Below, piece by piece: positions 56,675 through 64,000 of a stretch of 64,000 nucleotides of DNA. A program made the position numbers and the translations under genes. The notes beneath the pieces were generated by a model. The model was not told the origin of the DNA and did no database searches. It saw only the letters and a list, made by a program, of their open reading frames with translations. This DNA comes from Bog-473 sp963737745 (GTDB lineage: Bacteria; Actinomycetota; Acidimicrobiia; Acidimicrobiales; RAAP-2): contig CAVTTR010000007.1 in the NCBI GenBank assembly GCA_963737745.1, positions 124,001 to 188,000 on the forward strand, given 5' to 3'. Within the stretch, counting starts at the first letter, position 1. Each line of letters opens with the position of its first letter.

Positions 56675-57012
56675 GACACCTCGCGAATTTCCAGTTGATC
56701 TGCCACCCGGACGCCCCAACGCTCCCACGCGCCGGCTTCGGCCTCCAACACGCTGCGTGTTCCTCTTCGGGGCATGGCCATTCGCCAGGGTTGGACCCGG
56801 ACCAGTTCGACGACGACGAGATCGGCCGAGAGGAATGCCACATCGAGGTCGAATTTCATGCCCGCCGTGTGCACGACGCGTCCGCCAGCCAGGTGGAGCG
56901 CACCTTCACTGCCGGCGCGACCGTGCAGGCCTTTGGCCCGTTCGGCGAACGACTCGGTCATCTCCAGTGCGCACACCACGTGACCGTCGCGGAGCAGCCA
57001 TCCGGACCGCAT
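56671..57012 (-). CDS. DUF192 family protein
   Basis: Intact, 113 residues. MRSGWLLRDGHVVCALEMTE opens the fold. ERAKGLHGRAGSEGALHL corresponds to the R-x-x-GLMgR motif of the family, VVHTAGMKFDLDVAFLSADL is the conserved H-T-x-x-M-x-F-x-I-D segment, and RVQPWRMAMPRRGTRSVLEA matches the later P-x-R..VLE part. DUF192 proteins form small beta-barrels of unknown function. There is no signal peptide here, so this copy is cytoplasmic. The stop overlaps rsmI. Confidence 0.9.
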   Translation of the reverse strand: MRSGWLLRDGHVVCALEMTESFAERAKGLHGRAGSEGALHLAGGRVVHTAGMKFDLDVAFLSADLVVVELVRVQPWRMAMPRRGTRSVLEAEAGAWERWGVRVADQLEIREVS

Positions 57013-57139
57013 AGGGGTCCGAGGCTAATGGGTGAGAAGGGGCGCTCCGGCCACGGCGCGACAGTACGAACAGGCCGAGCGCGGTCCGGGGCCACGCCTC
57101 GTAAGAGGACTGGCCCGAATCGAACTAACATGGCTCTTT

Positions 57140-57223
57140 ATGTCGAAGCGGACGGTGAAACGCAAGCTCAGGGCGAAGAAGAAGGCAAACCACGGCAAGA
57201 AGCCGAACTGCGGGCGGGGCTAG
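57140..57223 (+). CDS. Large ribosomal protein bL37-like, 27 residues
   Basis: ATG at 57140, stop TAG at 57221-57223. The product starts MSKRTVKRKLRAKKKANHGK and ends KPNCGRG. The KKANHGKKPN core matches bL37, the small 50S protein first seen in mycobacterial ribosome structures (there with an NHGKRPN motif). Eleven of 27 residues are Arg or Lys. A longer in-frame GTG/ATG start exists upstream but would add implausible sequence. It is divergent from the DUF192 gene and convergent with the GDPD gene. Annotation pipelines often miss it. Confidence 0.85.
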   Translation: MSKRTVKRKLRAKKKANHGKKPNCGRG

Positions 57224-57250
57224 GCCTGCACACCCGCTCTGAGCCGAGGC

Positions 57251-58117
57251 TCAGCGCACTTCGCCGTCCCAGGCCACACCTTGGTCCTGAAGAATCTTCA
57301 CCAGCATGCTCGGAACATCGGAGATGATGCCGTCCACCCCGAGTGCCACAAGTCTCTCCACTGCCGCGGCGTCGTTAATCGTCCAGACGTGCACCGCTTT
57401 GCCGTTGCGATGTGCCGCCTCGACGAAGGCCTGATCGACGACGAGGAGGTCGCCCATGTGCTCGGGCACCTGGTAGGCCGCAACCGGACTGTCGGGGAAT
57501 GGTCCGCCGTCGCGAACCGCCCGCCAGAACTCGGCCGTGGCAATGGTCCCCGCCGACGTGGGGACGAGGGGGGCGAACGTGCGGAACGCATCGGTGGCCG
57601 GGTCCAGGAATGAGGCCACCATGACATCGTCGGTCCGCTCGAACTCATGAAGCAGCCGGGCCAGCGACTCTTCGTATGGAGTCACGGCTGGAGCGGTCTG
57701 CTTGATGTCGAGATTGAGAACGATCCCGGGAAATTGTTCGAGCACCTCGCGCAATGTGGTGATCCCGAACTGTGGGTCCTCGGGCGCCCGACCCCGGTAG
57801 GGATACTCGTCCGCGGGACGATCCGGAGTGACGTCGGCTCCGGGAATGAACCAGTACGAGAAGTCGAGCGTGCGCAATTCGGCCAGGGTAAAGCTGGCTA
57901 TGTTCCCGCTCGCCGGCGTCGTACGGTCGACGGTGGCGTCGTGGCACACAACGAGCTCACCATCCAAGGTGGCGTGCACGTCGAGCTCGATCCCAGTGGC
58001 ACCGGCAGCCAGCGCCCGGGTGATGGCGAAGATGGTCGAGGATGGTGACTCCCAGGCGCCGCCCTGGTGGGCGTACGCGATCAACCGTCTCTCCAACCAA
58101 ACCGATGTCTCGTTCAC
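57251..58117 (-). CDS. Glycerophosphodiester phosphodiesterase
   Basis: Intact, 288 residues. Releases glycerol-3-phosphate from deacylated phospholipids. RLIAYAHQGGAWESPSSTIF contains the first catalytic His (usually HRG; here HQG). ATGIELDVHATLDGELVVCH contains the Glu-x-Asp metal pair and the second His (CHD). ATVDRTTPASGNIASFTLAE, ITTLREVLEQFPGIVLNLDI, VHVWTINDAAAVERLVALG and VDGIISDVPSMLV complete the TIM barrel. No signal peptide. The Arg-to-Gln change after the first His is unusual for the family but the metal and acid-base residues are present. Confidence 0.92.
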   Translation of the reverse strand: MNETSVWLERRLIAYAHQGGAWESPSSTIFAITRALAAGATGIELDVHATLDGELVVCHDATVDRTTPASGNIASFTLAELRTLDFSYWFIPGADVTPDRPADEYPYRGRAPEDPQFGITTLREVLEQFPGIVLNLDIKQTAPAVTPYEESLARLLHEFERTDDVMVASFLDPATDAFRTFAPLVPTSAGTIATAEFWRAVRDGGPFPDSPVAAYQVPEHMGDLLVVDQAFVEAAHRNGKAVHVWTINDAAAVERLVALGVDGIISDVPSMLVKILQDQGVAWDGEVR

Positions 58118-58160
58118 CGTCGTGATCGTAACGGTGGATCGCCACTAGCCTCTCCCCGGC

Positions 58161-58757
58161 GTGCTTGATCACATACTCGTGGACATCATCAGCGCTATCC
58201 GTCGCTCCTTCGACGGGGCCCTCTTGCAGCGTCAGGCGGTGGAAGAGCGCTTTCAGGTCGACGTCTTCTTGGGCGACGTCTCATGGGAGACCTCGTACAG
58301 CCTGCCCGGCGAAGAGCAGCCGCCCCGGGTCCGGGCCGACGTCTCCGTGGACTGGCCCACGTGGAGTCAGACGTCCTATCGGAGTTGGTCGATCGGTGAA
58401 CCACCCGACGAGCTGCCCGAAATCGTGGTCGAGGTCGCCCTCCGGGTGCAACGCTTGGCCGAGGCACCTGATACCAGCATGGTGCTGCGCGCTCTCCCGG
58501 AGGCCAACCCGGTGCTCGGTGTCGATCCTTTGGTCCGGACTGCCACGACCATTGAGCAGGTCCACGCCGAGGGAAGTGTCCGCTGGGCGGTCGAAGCCAC
58601 CTACGAGGGCTCGATCCACTTCAGCGAGGCCCAACTCGAAGACCCCGCTGAGATCGAGCCTGTGGTCGCCGGCCTCACGCGATGGATCTCCTCCACCTTG
58701 GTCCAACTCGCCGATCTGCCTTTTTCATTCCTGCCTCCTGACGAGGACGACAACTGA
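58161..58757 (+). CDS. Conserved hypothetical protein, 198 residues
   Basis: Intact; GTG at 58161 after an intergenic 43 bases from the divergent GDPD start. The product is acidic and soluble, without signal or membrane helix. MLDHILVDIISAIRRSFDGA is amphipathic; VDVFLGDVSWETSYSLPGEE, PPRVRADVSVDWPTWSQTSY and IVVEVALRVQRL look like beta strands of one domain, followed by GLTRWISSTLVQLADLPFSF and a short acidic tail. I recognise no family. Its codon use is like that of neighbouring housekeeping genes. Confidence 0.75.
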   Translation: MLDHILVDIISAIRRSFDGALLQRQAVEERFQVDVFLGDVSWETSYSLPGEEQPPRVRADVSVDWPTWSQTSYRSWSIGEPPDELPEIVVEVALRVQRLAEAPDTSMVLRALPEANPVLGVDPLVRTATTIEQVHAEGSVRWAVEATYEGSIHFSEAQLEDPAEIEPVVAGLTRWISSTLVQLADLPFSFLPPDEDDN

Positions 58758-58771
58758 GCCTGCTTCTTGCT

Positions 58772-60778
58772 CTACGGAAAGCCGATCCGGTTGACGATGA
58801 AATCCCCGTCGAAATAGGCCAGATTCGTCCCCGCCGGCGAGGAGTGACCGTTGAAATACGGAGAATTCGCGGTCACGGTGGGTAGGAGCGAGCCCTCCAC
58901 TTCCACCAGAATGGCGAACCCGTCGTGCACGGCACCGACCACGACAACCTGGTCGGTGCCCGCGCTTCCGCTGGCACTGGCCGGCTGCACGTCAAAGGCC
59001 TCTCCGTATCCTGGCTGGTACCCGATCAGCGGATCGGGCAGTTGATAGACAGGCTGCGCATCGGGAAATTCGTCACGAGCAAAGTCCTCCACCGCCGTCT
59101 GGGGCGTCGCTCCATTCGCATGCATCCCTTCAATCTCGATGGTGGACAAGCCCCCGTTGGTGTAGTCGTAGCCGAGCTCAATTCCATCGCTGTCCGTCTG
59201 GACCGAAGCCCCGGCCGGATAGCGGACCGTGAACCCTTGGGCATTGCGGTAGAGCGTCCCGTCCAAAACGGGGGAACCGTGGCTGGTGTCCTTGGTGAAG
59301 CTCTCACCAGGATGACCGATCGGAGGTCCTTGGCATTGGAGAGGGTTGCACGGCGGAGCCGGGCCGGGCGTGGCCACGAATGCCACAATGACCAGTGCAA
59401 GCGTGAGGATGCCCAATCCAGCGAGCAGGAAGACGATCTTCCTCTGATGGCTGAGTCGATGAGGAGGCGCCACCACTTCGTGCGCCCCCGGAAAACCGAC
59501 CTTGAGCCCCGGGGCGCCGGGCAATGCACATGGCCACGGAGCGCCGACCGACGATTCCTCCGTCGCGCCTGACGTCGTCGGCCCGGGAGCGCCCACGCCT
59601 TCGCCCGAGGGCCACGTCGCACCTTGGCGGTGCGGTCGAGACACGGCTCGCTCGGCGACGCCGCATTGGGGGCAAAACGCCATGGCCGGAACCAGATGCG
59701 AACAATTGGCGCACACTCGTGGTGGCCCGATCGTCACCTCGAGCGCTTCGTGGAGGAGGACGTAGTGCAGCCCGATCCTCATTGCGACCGTCAGCACGGC
59801 CAGTGCGGCCACATGCACGCCGATCACCACTGCATCGGACAGCGCAGCGAGATCGGTGAAGCCCAGGCCAATCTGGATCAAGAGCGCGACGACGAGGGCA
59901 GTGACGGGCGACGTGAGCCACAAAGCCCTGGCCGCAGTGGGCCGCGCGCCAAGCTTGGCCCAATACGACATGCCGATGAAGCCCGTGGCCAGGGCGCTGA
60001 TCAGGGGGAGGGTCACGCCCCGCACTACCACCTGGGTGAGGTTGGCCAAGAAAGACCCGTGGGTGAGTTCGCCGTTGCTCAACCAGGGAGACATCAGGTC
60101 GATGGTGGCGGCCAGCGTGAAGCCGAGGGCGCCGGTGGCGCCGGCCACGAAGCCGTCGAGGGATTCGATGGGGCCGCGTTGGAGTCTCAGGACGATGGCC
60201 ATGGGCACGCACATGAGCAGCTGCCCGGCCGCCGGCACGACAAGACCGGCGACAAGGGAGGTGGAGCTCGTCAGACTTCCGGTCAACGACGGAGTCAGCG
60301 CCTTGTCGACGTATCCACTGCCGACGATCGCCCACCCGACACCGAGACCCGCTCCGAGTAGGAGACAGAGTGAGGTCGGCACCAGAAAGCTTCCCTCGTA
60401 GGGATCCACCTCCCAGATATAGATGAGGAAAAGAAGGGGCACGCCGAGGGCGCTGAGGGCGATGAGAGCGGCGCTCGTTCCAGCCAGGCAAAAAACCAAG
60501 AACAGAAGGAGGAGAACTCCAAAGCCCACACGAAACGGAGCCTTGGCCCGATGCGAGAGATGCGGGAAGAGGGACGTCACCACCGAGAGCCGGAACACGG
60601 GCTCATCGGGGAAGGCGGCGTAACTCTGCACCCTCTGCGACGCCCACAGACCGCTCTGGACCAGATGCGCACCGCAGGCTCCGCAGAAACGCGCGTCGGG
60701 GACGACCACACCGCAGTAGGGGCACGCCACTGTGGCGAGGACGGGAAGATCCTCCGAAGACGATGTCATGTCGCTCAT
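58772..60778 (-). CDS. Zinc-ribbon polytopic membrane protein with extracellular C-terminal domain
   Basis: Intact, 668 residues. Residues 19-36 are a zinc ribbon (CPYCGVVVPDARFCGACG). About ten membrane helices follow between 80 and 345, including GVPLLFLIYIWEVDPYEG, which resembles the W-E-x-D-P-x-E segment of PrsW-like proteins. The Glu-Glu catalytic pair of PrsW proteases is not present. A second ribbon lies near 355 (CANCSHLVPAMAFCPQCG), then a Pro/Gly linker, one more helix near 446 (KIVFLLAGLGILTLALVIVA), and about 200 exported residues (NAQGFTVRYPAGASVQTDSD, VVVVGAVHDGFAILVEVEG). The role is unknown. It lies three bases from the sedolisin stop-to-start border and shares its strand. 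Confidence 0.75.
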   Translation of the reverse strand: MSDMTSSSEDLPVLATVACPYCGVVVPDARFCGACGAHLVQSGLWASQRVQSYAAFPDEPVFRLSVVTSLFPHLSHRAKAPFRVGFGVLLLLFLVFCLAGTSAALIALSALGVPLLFLIYIWEVDPYEGSFLVPTSLCLLLGAGLGVGWAIVGSGYVDKALTPSLTGSLTSSTSLVAGLVVPAAGQLLMCVPMAIVLRLQRGPIESLDGFVAGATGALGFTLAATIDLMSPWLSNGELTHGSFLANLTQVVVRGVTLPLISALATGFIGMSYWAKLGARPTAARALWLTSPVTALVVALLIQIGLGFTDLAALSDAVVIGVHVAALAVLTVAMRIGLHYVLLHEALEVTIGPPRVCANCSHLVPAMAFCPQCGVAERAVSRPHRQGATWPSGEGVGAPGPTTSGATEESSVGAPWPCALPGAPGLKVGFPGAHEVVAPPHRLSHQRKIVFLLAGLGILTLALVIVAFVATPGPAPPCNPLQCQGPPIGHPGESFTKDTSHGSPVLDGTLYRNAQGFTVRYPAGASVQTDSDGIELGYDYTNGGLSTIEIEGMHANGATPQTAVEDFARDEFPDAQPVYQLPDPLIGYQPGYGEAFDVQPASASGSAGTDQVVVVGAVHDGFAILVEVEGSLLPTVTANSPYFNGHSSPAGTNLAYFDGDFIVNRIGFP

Positions 60779-60780
60779 GG

Positions 60781-62367
60781 TCAGAATTTCCCTGCTTGCA
60801 GGTCGCGGGCCAGGTTGTACAGGTCGGGCGAGCCCAAGCCCGTCACCATGTCATATCCCGGCGTTGCGGTGTAGAGATCGTTCCCGCCCTCCTTTATGTC
60901 ATGAAAGGGCGGGTAAGGCACGGTGGAATTGGCGAGGTGATAGAGGATCGGGTTGAAGAACCCGACCGGGGGATCACCGTTCGCCTTCAGGTATTGATCG
61001 AGGATCGCTGTCATAGCGGCCCAGATCGGAGAGGCCAAGGACGTTCCCCCGCCCTGCTCCTCTCGGCCCTTCTCCACGATGAAGTTTCCCGTGCTCGGAT
61101 CGGCGTCAGCGCTCACGTCGGGCACTTCGCGCCCATTCCCGGTGTCGATCTGCCCTCCGGTGCCCTCTCCGGTCTGCCACGTGGGTCGCGACGCCTGGGT
61201 AGAGACTCCTCCGCCCGAGCCCTGTGACAGGAGCGGCTCGGACCATGTCGTTTCGCTGACGTAATTTCCCAAGGCGTCGGTCGACAATGCGGTGCCACCC
61301 GTTCCTGTCACGGCCGGCAGCGAGGCGGGCACCGACACACCGGCGAAGGAGCTCTCGGGGGGTCGGCCATCGTCCGCCGAGGGCGTGCAATCGAGGCCGC
61401 CGGTGTCGCCACTGGACGCAAAGACGGTCGATCCCTGAGCCTCGACCGCCGCCACGGCGGCGTTCAGGGCGAGGAGATCGGAATGGTTGAAGGCCTGCGT
61501 ATCGCTCTCACACACACCGAGACTGAACGTCATGATCGAAGCGGGGAACTGCTTCGCCGCCTCGGTGACCGCCTGGGCCAGGACGTCGGCGTCCGAGGAT
61601 GCGGTGGCGATCGACTCCAGATTGAAGAGGACGAGATGAGCCTGGGGTGCGATCTCGTGCACCGTCTCCATGTCCATGGTGGTCTCGTCGTCAAAACCAG
61701 TGTTCTTCCCGATCAAGGAGATGTTGGACGGGGGCAGGTTCTCGTCGGATGCGAACTTCGACGCGTCACTGCGCAGGTACCCACCCAGTTCCATGAGGAC
61801 AACCGTTTGTCCCTGACCCTCGAATCCTTTCGTCGTCAGTGGCGAGGCATCGTAGGCCCGGTCCACATCGGTTGCGCTGAGGCCTCCCTCCGGCACGTCC
61901 AGAAGTGTCGGCCGCGAGAACGAGTGGATCGTCCCGACGCCGGAGACCTCACCACACGTGTCGGAGGGCACGGCCGCCGCATGATCGGCCGCATAGACCA
62001 CCGTCCCGCTCTGCGTGCGATAGTCGTCGATGACGACGTGGAAGCCACGATCGACCGCGTCCGGGGAACCGGCGATGGAGGCCCACTTCTGTCCGGGAGA
62101 CCATGTCACGGCGAGCCGAGCCGAGGTCGCCCACCGTTCCAGACAGGTCGGGGGGGCGCTCGAACGCAGCAGTACGAGAAACGACACCGACGTGCGGTGC
62201 GTCCGCCCGATGAGAGTGCCGGGAGCCTGCGCCACCACACGCGGGGCGCTCCGCGACGGCGTCGACGCGACGCTGTGCTTGGTGGCGGCCGCGGCGGCCG
62301 ACCCGGCGAAAACGAGTACGGCAGTGACACCCATGACGCTCATGCGCCGCCACGACCAACGCGACAT
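60781..62367 (-). CDS. Sedolisin-type (S53) serine-carboxyl peptidase, exported
   Basis: Intact. The ATG at 62367 (MSRWSWRRMSVMGVTAVLVF) gives a signal peptide ending in Ala-rich sequence; an upstream start at 62412 is less likely. The activation prodomain is short (about residues 40-170). The catalytic Glu and Asp lie in ETTMDMETVHEIAPQA (E-x3-D, near 229). The oxyanion Asp is in VFASSGDTGG (near 320), the Ser in GGTSLASPIWAAM (near 444), and the calcium site in HDIKEGGNDLYTATPGYDMV with TGLGSPD. These are the full S53 set. Sedolisins work at acid pH, so this is probably a secreted scavenger or processing peptidase of an acid-living cell. Confidence 0.93.
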   Translation of the reverse strand: MSRWSWRRMSVMGVTAVLVFAGSAAAAATKHSVASTPSRSAPRVVAQAPGTLIGRTHRTSVSFLVLLRSSAPPTCLERWATSARLAVTWSPGQKWASIAGSPDAVDRGFHVVIDDYRTQSGTVVYAADHAAAVPSDTCGEVSGVGTIHSFSRPTLLDVPEGGLSATDVDRAYDASPLTTKGFEGQGQTVVLMELGGYLRSDASKFASDENLPPSNISLIGKNTGFDDETTMDMETVHEIAPQAHLVLFNLESIATASSDADVLAQAVTEAAKQFPASIMTFSLGVCESDTQAFNHSDLLALNAAVAAVEAQGSTVFASSGDTGGLDCTPSADDGRPPESSFAGVSVPASLPAVTGTGGTALSTDALGNYVSETTWSEPLLSQGSGGGVSTQASRPTWQTGEGTGGQIDTGNGREVPDVSADADPSTGNFIVEKGREEQGGGTSLASPIWAAMTAILDQYLKANGDPPVGFFNPILYHLANSTVPYPPFHDIKEGGNDLYTATPGYDMVTGLGSPDLYNLARDLQAGKF

Positions 62368-62494
62368 GGGAGTCTGCCCCTTCCTTCGTCCTCGCCGAGC
62401 CACGCTCGACACGAAGCCTACCTACGTCGGCGTCAACGGTAATCGTTGTTCTCTCCCAGGACGCCAATGCGTCCCACGCCGTCTGGCCGAAGAC

Positions 62495-62913
62495 TCAGTA
62501 GCTGACCGGCCCAGAACCCGTGATCGTCGAGTAGGCGGCGATCGGTTGCACGTCTCGCTGGCGTTGCACTTGCCCGAAGCCTTCTTGGGATCGACGAAGG
62601 CGAAGGTCACGGACGCTTGAATCGTCCCGGTGATACCGGCATGTGCGCCAGCACCGCCATAAAGAGTCACCGCTCCAGTACCGCTGCGACCTTGCCGTTC
62701 TTGTCCCTGGCTGGTAGCCGTGCCGTAATCGCCAATGGCGCCCGTGAAGAGGATCGGCGCCGAGGCTCCATCGATTTTCTGGACTGACCAGACACTGACC
62801 GTGCCGGACGTCGTCCCCGCCGCCAAGGCGGAAGTCGCTCCGGTCCCCACCAGCACAAGAGGCGTCGCAACAATTGCTGCACATCGAGCGACGTGAAAGT
62901 AGCCCCGCCACAC
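62495..62913 (-). CDS. Small exported protein of an uncharacterised actinobacterial family (frameshifted, possibly shortened)
   Basis: The probable GTG start at 62911-62913 gives VWRGYFHVARCAAIVATPLV followed by a signal-peptide core and Ala-Leu-Ala-Ala-Gly cleavage region. The mature part reads TVSVWSVQKIDGASAPILFT, GAIGDYGTATSQ, then GAVTLYGGAGAHAGITGTIQ, SVTFAFVDPKKASGKCN and, after a frame change near 62555, IAAYSTITGSGPVSY. The G-A-I-x-DYG-T-x-TS and GG-x-G-x-x-x-GI-x-G-T motifs belong to a known group of secreted actinobacterial proteins. Relatives as I recall them have a further 40-50 residues between these motifs, absent here. Function unknown. Confidence 0.6.
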
Positions 62914-63078
62914 CGGTGGCTCGTACCAATGAGTCGATCGAAGCTGAGAGGAGTAGATCATCCGGAAACACCGGCCGGGAGCGACGAGAAGGCGGGCGAG
63001 ATGTCGCCAGGAATGGGATGCGGTCCATACGGGGGCACGGTAGCTGGCGATGTACGGTCCTTCCAAGGTAGAAATAAG

Positions 63079-63107
63079 TTGCATGTCTTAGATTTCTATA
63101 GTAGGAT
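63079..63107 (+). promoter_or_regulatory. Probable promoter of the WxL-type gene
   Basis: TTGCAT at 63079-63084 and TAGGAT at 63102-63107, separated by 17 bases, each match the sigma-70 hexamers at four of six positions. They lie in an AT-rich island (63060-63115) that stands out from the flanking GC-rich DNA. The start codon is about 68 bases further, leaving room for a leader before the AAGGAG at 63163-63168. Confidence 0.4.
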
Positions 63108-63174
63108 GTGAATTGTTCCTCGAACGTCCGTCGCAGACGGTTGTTTATTTCGGGGCGGCTCTAAGGAGCTCGTG

Positions 63175-63738
63175 ATGTTTGTTGCCCGTCTTGTTGCCAG
63201 TGTCTCTTGCCGCACCTCACGCCTCGTAACTGTCAGTGGCCTGCTTGTGACGTTTGGAGGCGGTGCCATCGCGATCAGCCAGACCCAGCCGGCGGGAGCG
63301 ACCACCCCAGCGACCTTCACATTGACGGCGGGCGCCCTCTCCATTAGTGCTCCCACTGCGAGCGTGTCCTTAGGCTCGCAGGTGGCGTCTCCGGGCTCAA
63401 GCACAATCAGCGGACCACTTGGGACCGTCACTGTTACCGACCAGCGCGGCGGGGCAACCAGCTGGACAACGTCGGTGATCTCCACCGCATTCACCCCACC
63501 GTCGGGACCGGCAGATCCGGCCAGCAATGTCAGTTACGCCGCTGGAACGATCACCGATTCAGCCACAGTCGTGGCGACCGCAGTGGCGGCAAACGATCTG
63601 ACGGGCGTATCGATCGTCGTGACGGGGGCGAGTACCGGAATAAGCACTGCTAGTTGGAACCCCACGATCTCTGTGGTCGTTCCTCCGAACTTTGCCCCCG
63701 GTGTCTACGCCGCCACGATCACGCACTCGGTTGCCTAA
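63175..63738 (+). CDS. WxL-domain-like cell-surface protein
   Basis: Intact, about 187 residues. AAGGAG at 63163-63168 places ATG 63175 (not GTG 63172) at the right distance. A signal peptide (LVTVSGLLVTFGGGAIAIS, then Gln-Pro-Ala-Gly-Ala) is followed by one beta-rich domain: TFTLTAGALSISAPTASVSL, LGTVTVTDQRGGATSWTTSV, ISTAFTPPSG and NPTISVVVPPNFAPGVYAAT. VTDxRGGxxxWTxSVxS is the actinobacterial form of the WxL motif. WxL domains bind peptidoglycan non-covalently. The following gene encodes a DUF916-like protein, the usual partner. Codon use is less GC-rich than in the core genes. Confidence 0.75.
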   Translation: MFVARLVASVSCRTSRLVTVSGLLVTFGGGAIAISQTQPAGATTPATFTLTAGALSISAPTASVSLGSQVASPGSSTISGPLGTVTVTDQRGGATSWTTSVISTAFTPPSGPADPASNVSYAAGTITDSATVVATAVAANDLTGVSIVVTGASTGISTASWNPTISVVVPPNFAPGVYAATITHSVA

Positions 63739-63755
63739 GAAAGCGAGAACGCATC

Positions 63756-64000
63756 GTGCGCGGTCACCGGACCGCCCTTGTCCTGTTTGTGGGGGCGGTG
63801 ATCCTCGTCCCGTGTTCCACTGCTTTTGCATCGTCGCCCAAGGACCCCACGGCCAGCTCGGGCACAATCGGCATCCGTCTTATTCCGGTTCAGGGTGCTC
63901 TGGCCACTGATCCTCTCGCTAACTCGTACGTCATCGATCGGCTGGCGCCGGGTGCAACGCTCACGCGTACTGTTCAAATCGACAACGACACCGCTGTGGC
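63756..64000 (+). CDS. DUF916-like exported protein, N-terminal fragment
   Basis: Runs off the window in frame. The GTG at 63756, 18 bases after the WxL-type stop, opens VRGHRTALVLFVGAVILVPC, a signal peptide. The mature start reads GTIGIRLIPVQGALATDPLA, NSYVIDRLAPGATLTRTVQI and DNDTAVA. The I-G-I-R-L...DPxAxSYxxDxLAPGxTxxRxVxxxN pattern is the opening beta-sandwich of DUF916 (WxL-protein peptidoglycan-binding) proteins. A C-terminal membrane anchor is expected beyond the window. Pairing with the WxL-type gene suggests a surface complex. Confidence 0.7.
   Translation, partial: MRGHRTALVLFVGAVILVPCSTAFASSPKDPTASSGTIGIRLIPVQGALATDPLANSYVIDRLAPGATLTRTVQIDNDTAV

Noticed and set aside
1..64000. 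CRISPR arrays, insertion sequences, prophage or integrase genes
   Set aside because: No regularly spaced direct repeats, transposase or integrase motifs, or terminal inverted repeats were seen on reading both strands.

Overview
The window is high-GC DNA with actinobacterial gene content. Diagnostic features are the coenzyme F420 genes cofD and cofE, the two actinobacterial mini ribosomal proteins (bS22-like and bL37-like), a DUF501-ftsB-eno-mazG-mfd-pth-rplY-prs-glmU housekeeping block, and many Acidimicrobiia-type secreted and glycan proteins. My best placement is an acidimicrobial actinobacterium, possibly acid-tolerant because it carries a sedolisin (S53) peptidase. That placement is inference from gene content; no rRNA is present.

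Layout. 0-5.5 kb: membrane protein fragment, CPBP protease-like protein, ftsH, and an ECF sigma factor with a DUF4349 membrane partner. 5.5-34 kb: a long surface-glycan region. It holds a very large GT2/membrane glycosyltransferase with a DUF5719 protein, GDP-mannose and UDP-sugar enzymes (Rmd-like, ManC-like, GalE-like), three GT4 and three further GT2/GT4-type transferases. It is interrupted by cofDE, a BTAD regulator, a DoxX/MarR/hydrolase unit, a tRNA, small membrane proteins, an esterase, an NlpC/P60 peptidase, a GNAT and an aminotransferase. 34-47 kb: a compact leftward housekeeping block (ppx, DUF501, ftsB, eno, mazG, SurA-like, mfd, pth, rplY, prs, glmU). 47-50.7 kb: hydrolase, tRNA-Gln, a two-component system and a VOC protein. 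50.7-57.2 kb: bS22, ispE, rsmA, an RlpA-like protein, tatD, metG, rsmI, DUF192 and bL37, mostly coupled by 4-base stop/start overlaps. 57-64 kb: an accessory, mainly secreted region with GDPD, a zinc-ribbon membrane protein, sedolisin, a small exported protein, and a WxL-type plus DUF916-like pair cut by the window end.

Sequence quality dominates the reading. From 1 to about 38.7 kb and from 44 to 50 kb nearly every gene changes frame one to several times, usually at a single extra G or C inside a conserved motif. The intervals 38.8-43.5 kb and 50.8-62.4 kb are almost free of this. I treat the frame changes as base-calling or assembly errors and give each gene its full reconstructed span. Gene ends were set by following homology across frames, so exact limits of broken genes carry a few bases of uncertainty.

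Odd points that survive this caution are: a short-variable-arm tRNA with a UAA anticodon, a GlmU that stops before its acetyltransferase half, a MetG with a divergent and extended KMSKS region, a Pth without a normal start codon, a perfect palindrome in front of a MarR gene, and a WxL/DUF916 pair in an actinobacterium. I found no CRISPR array, insertion sequence, prophage or rRNA.
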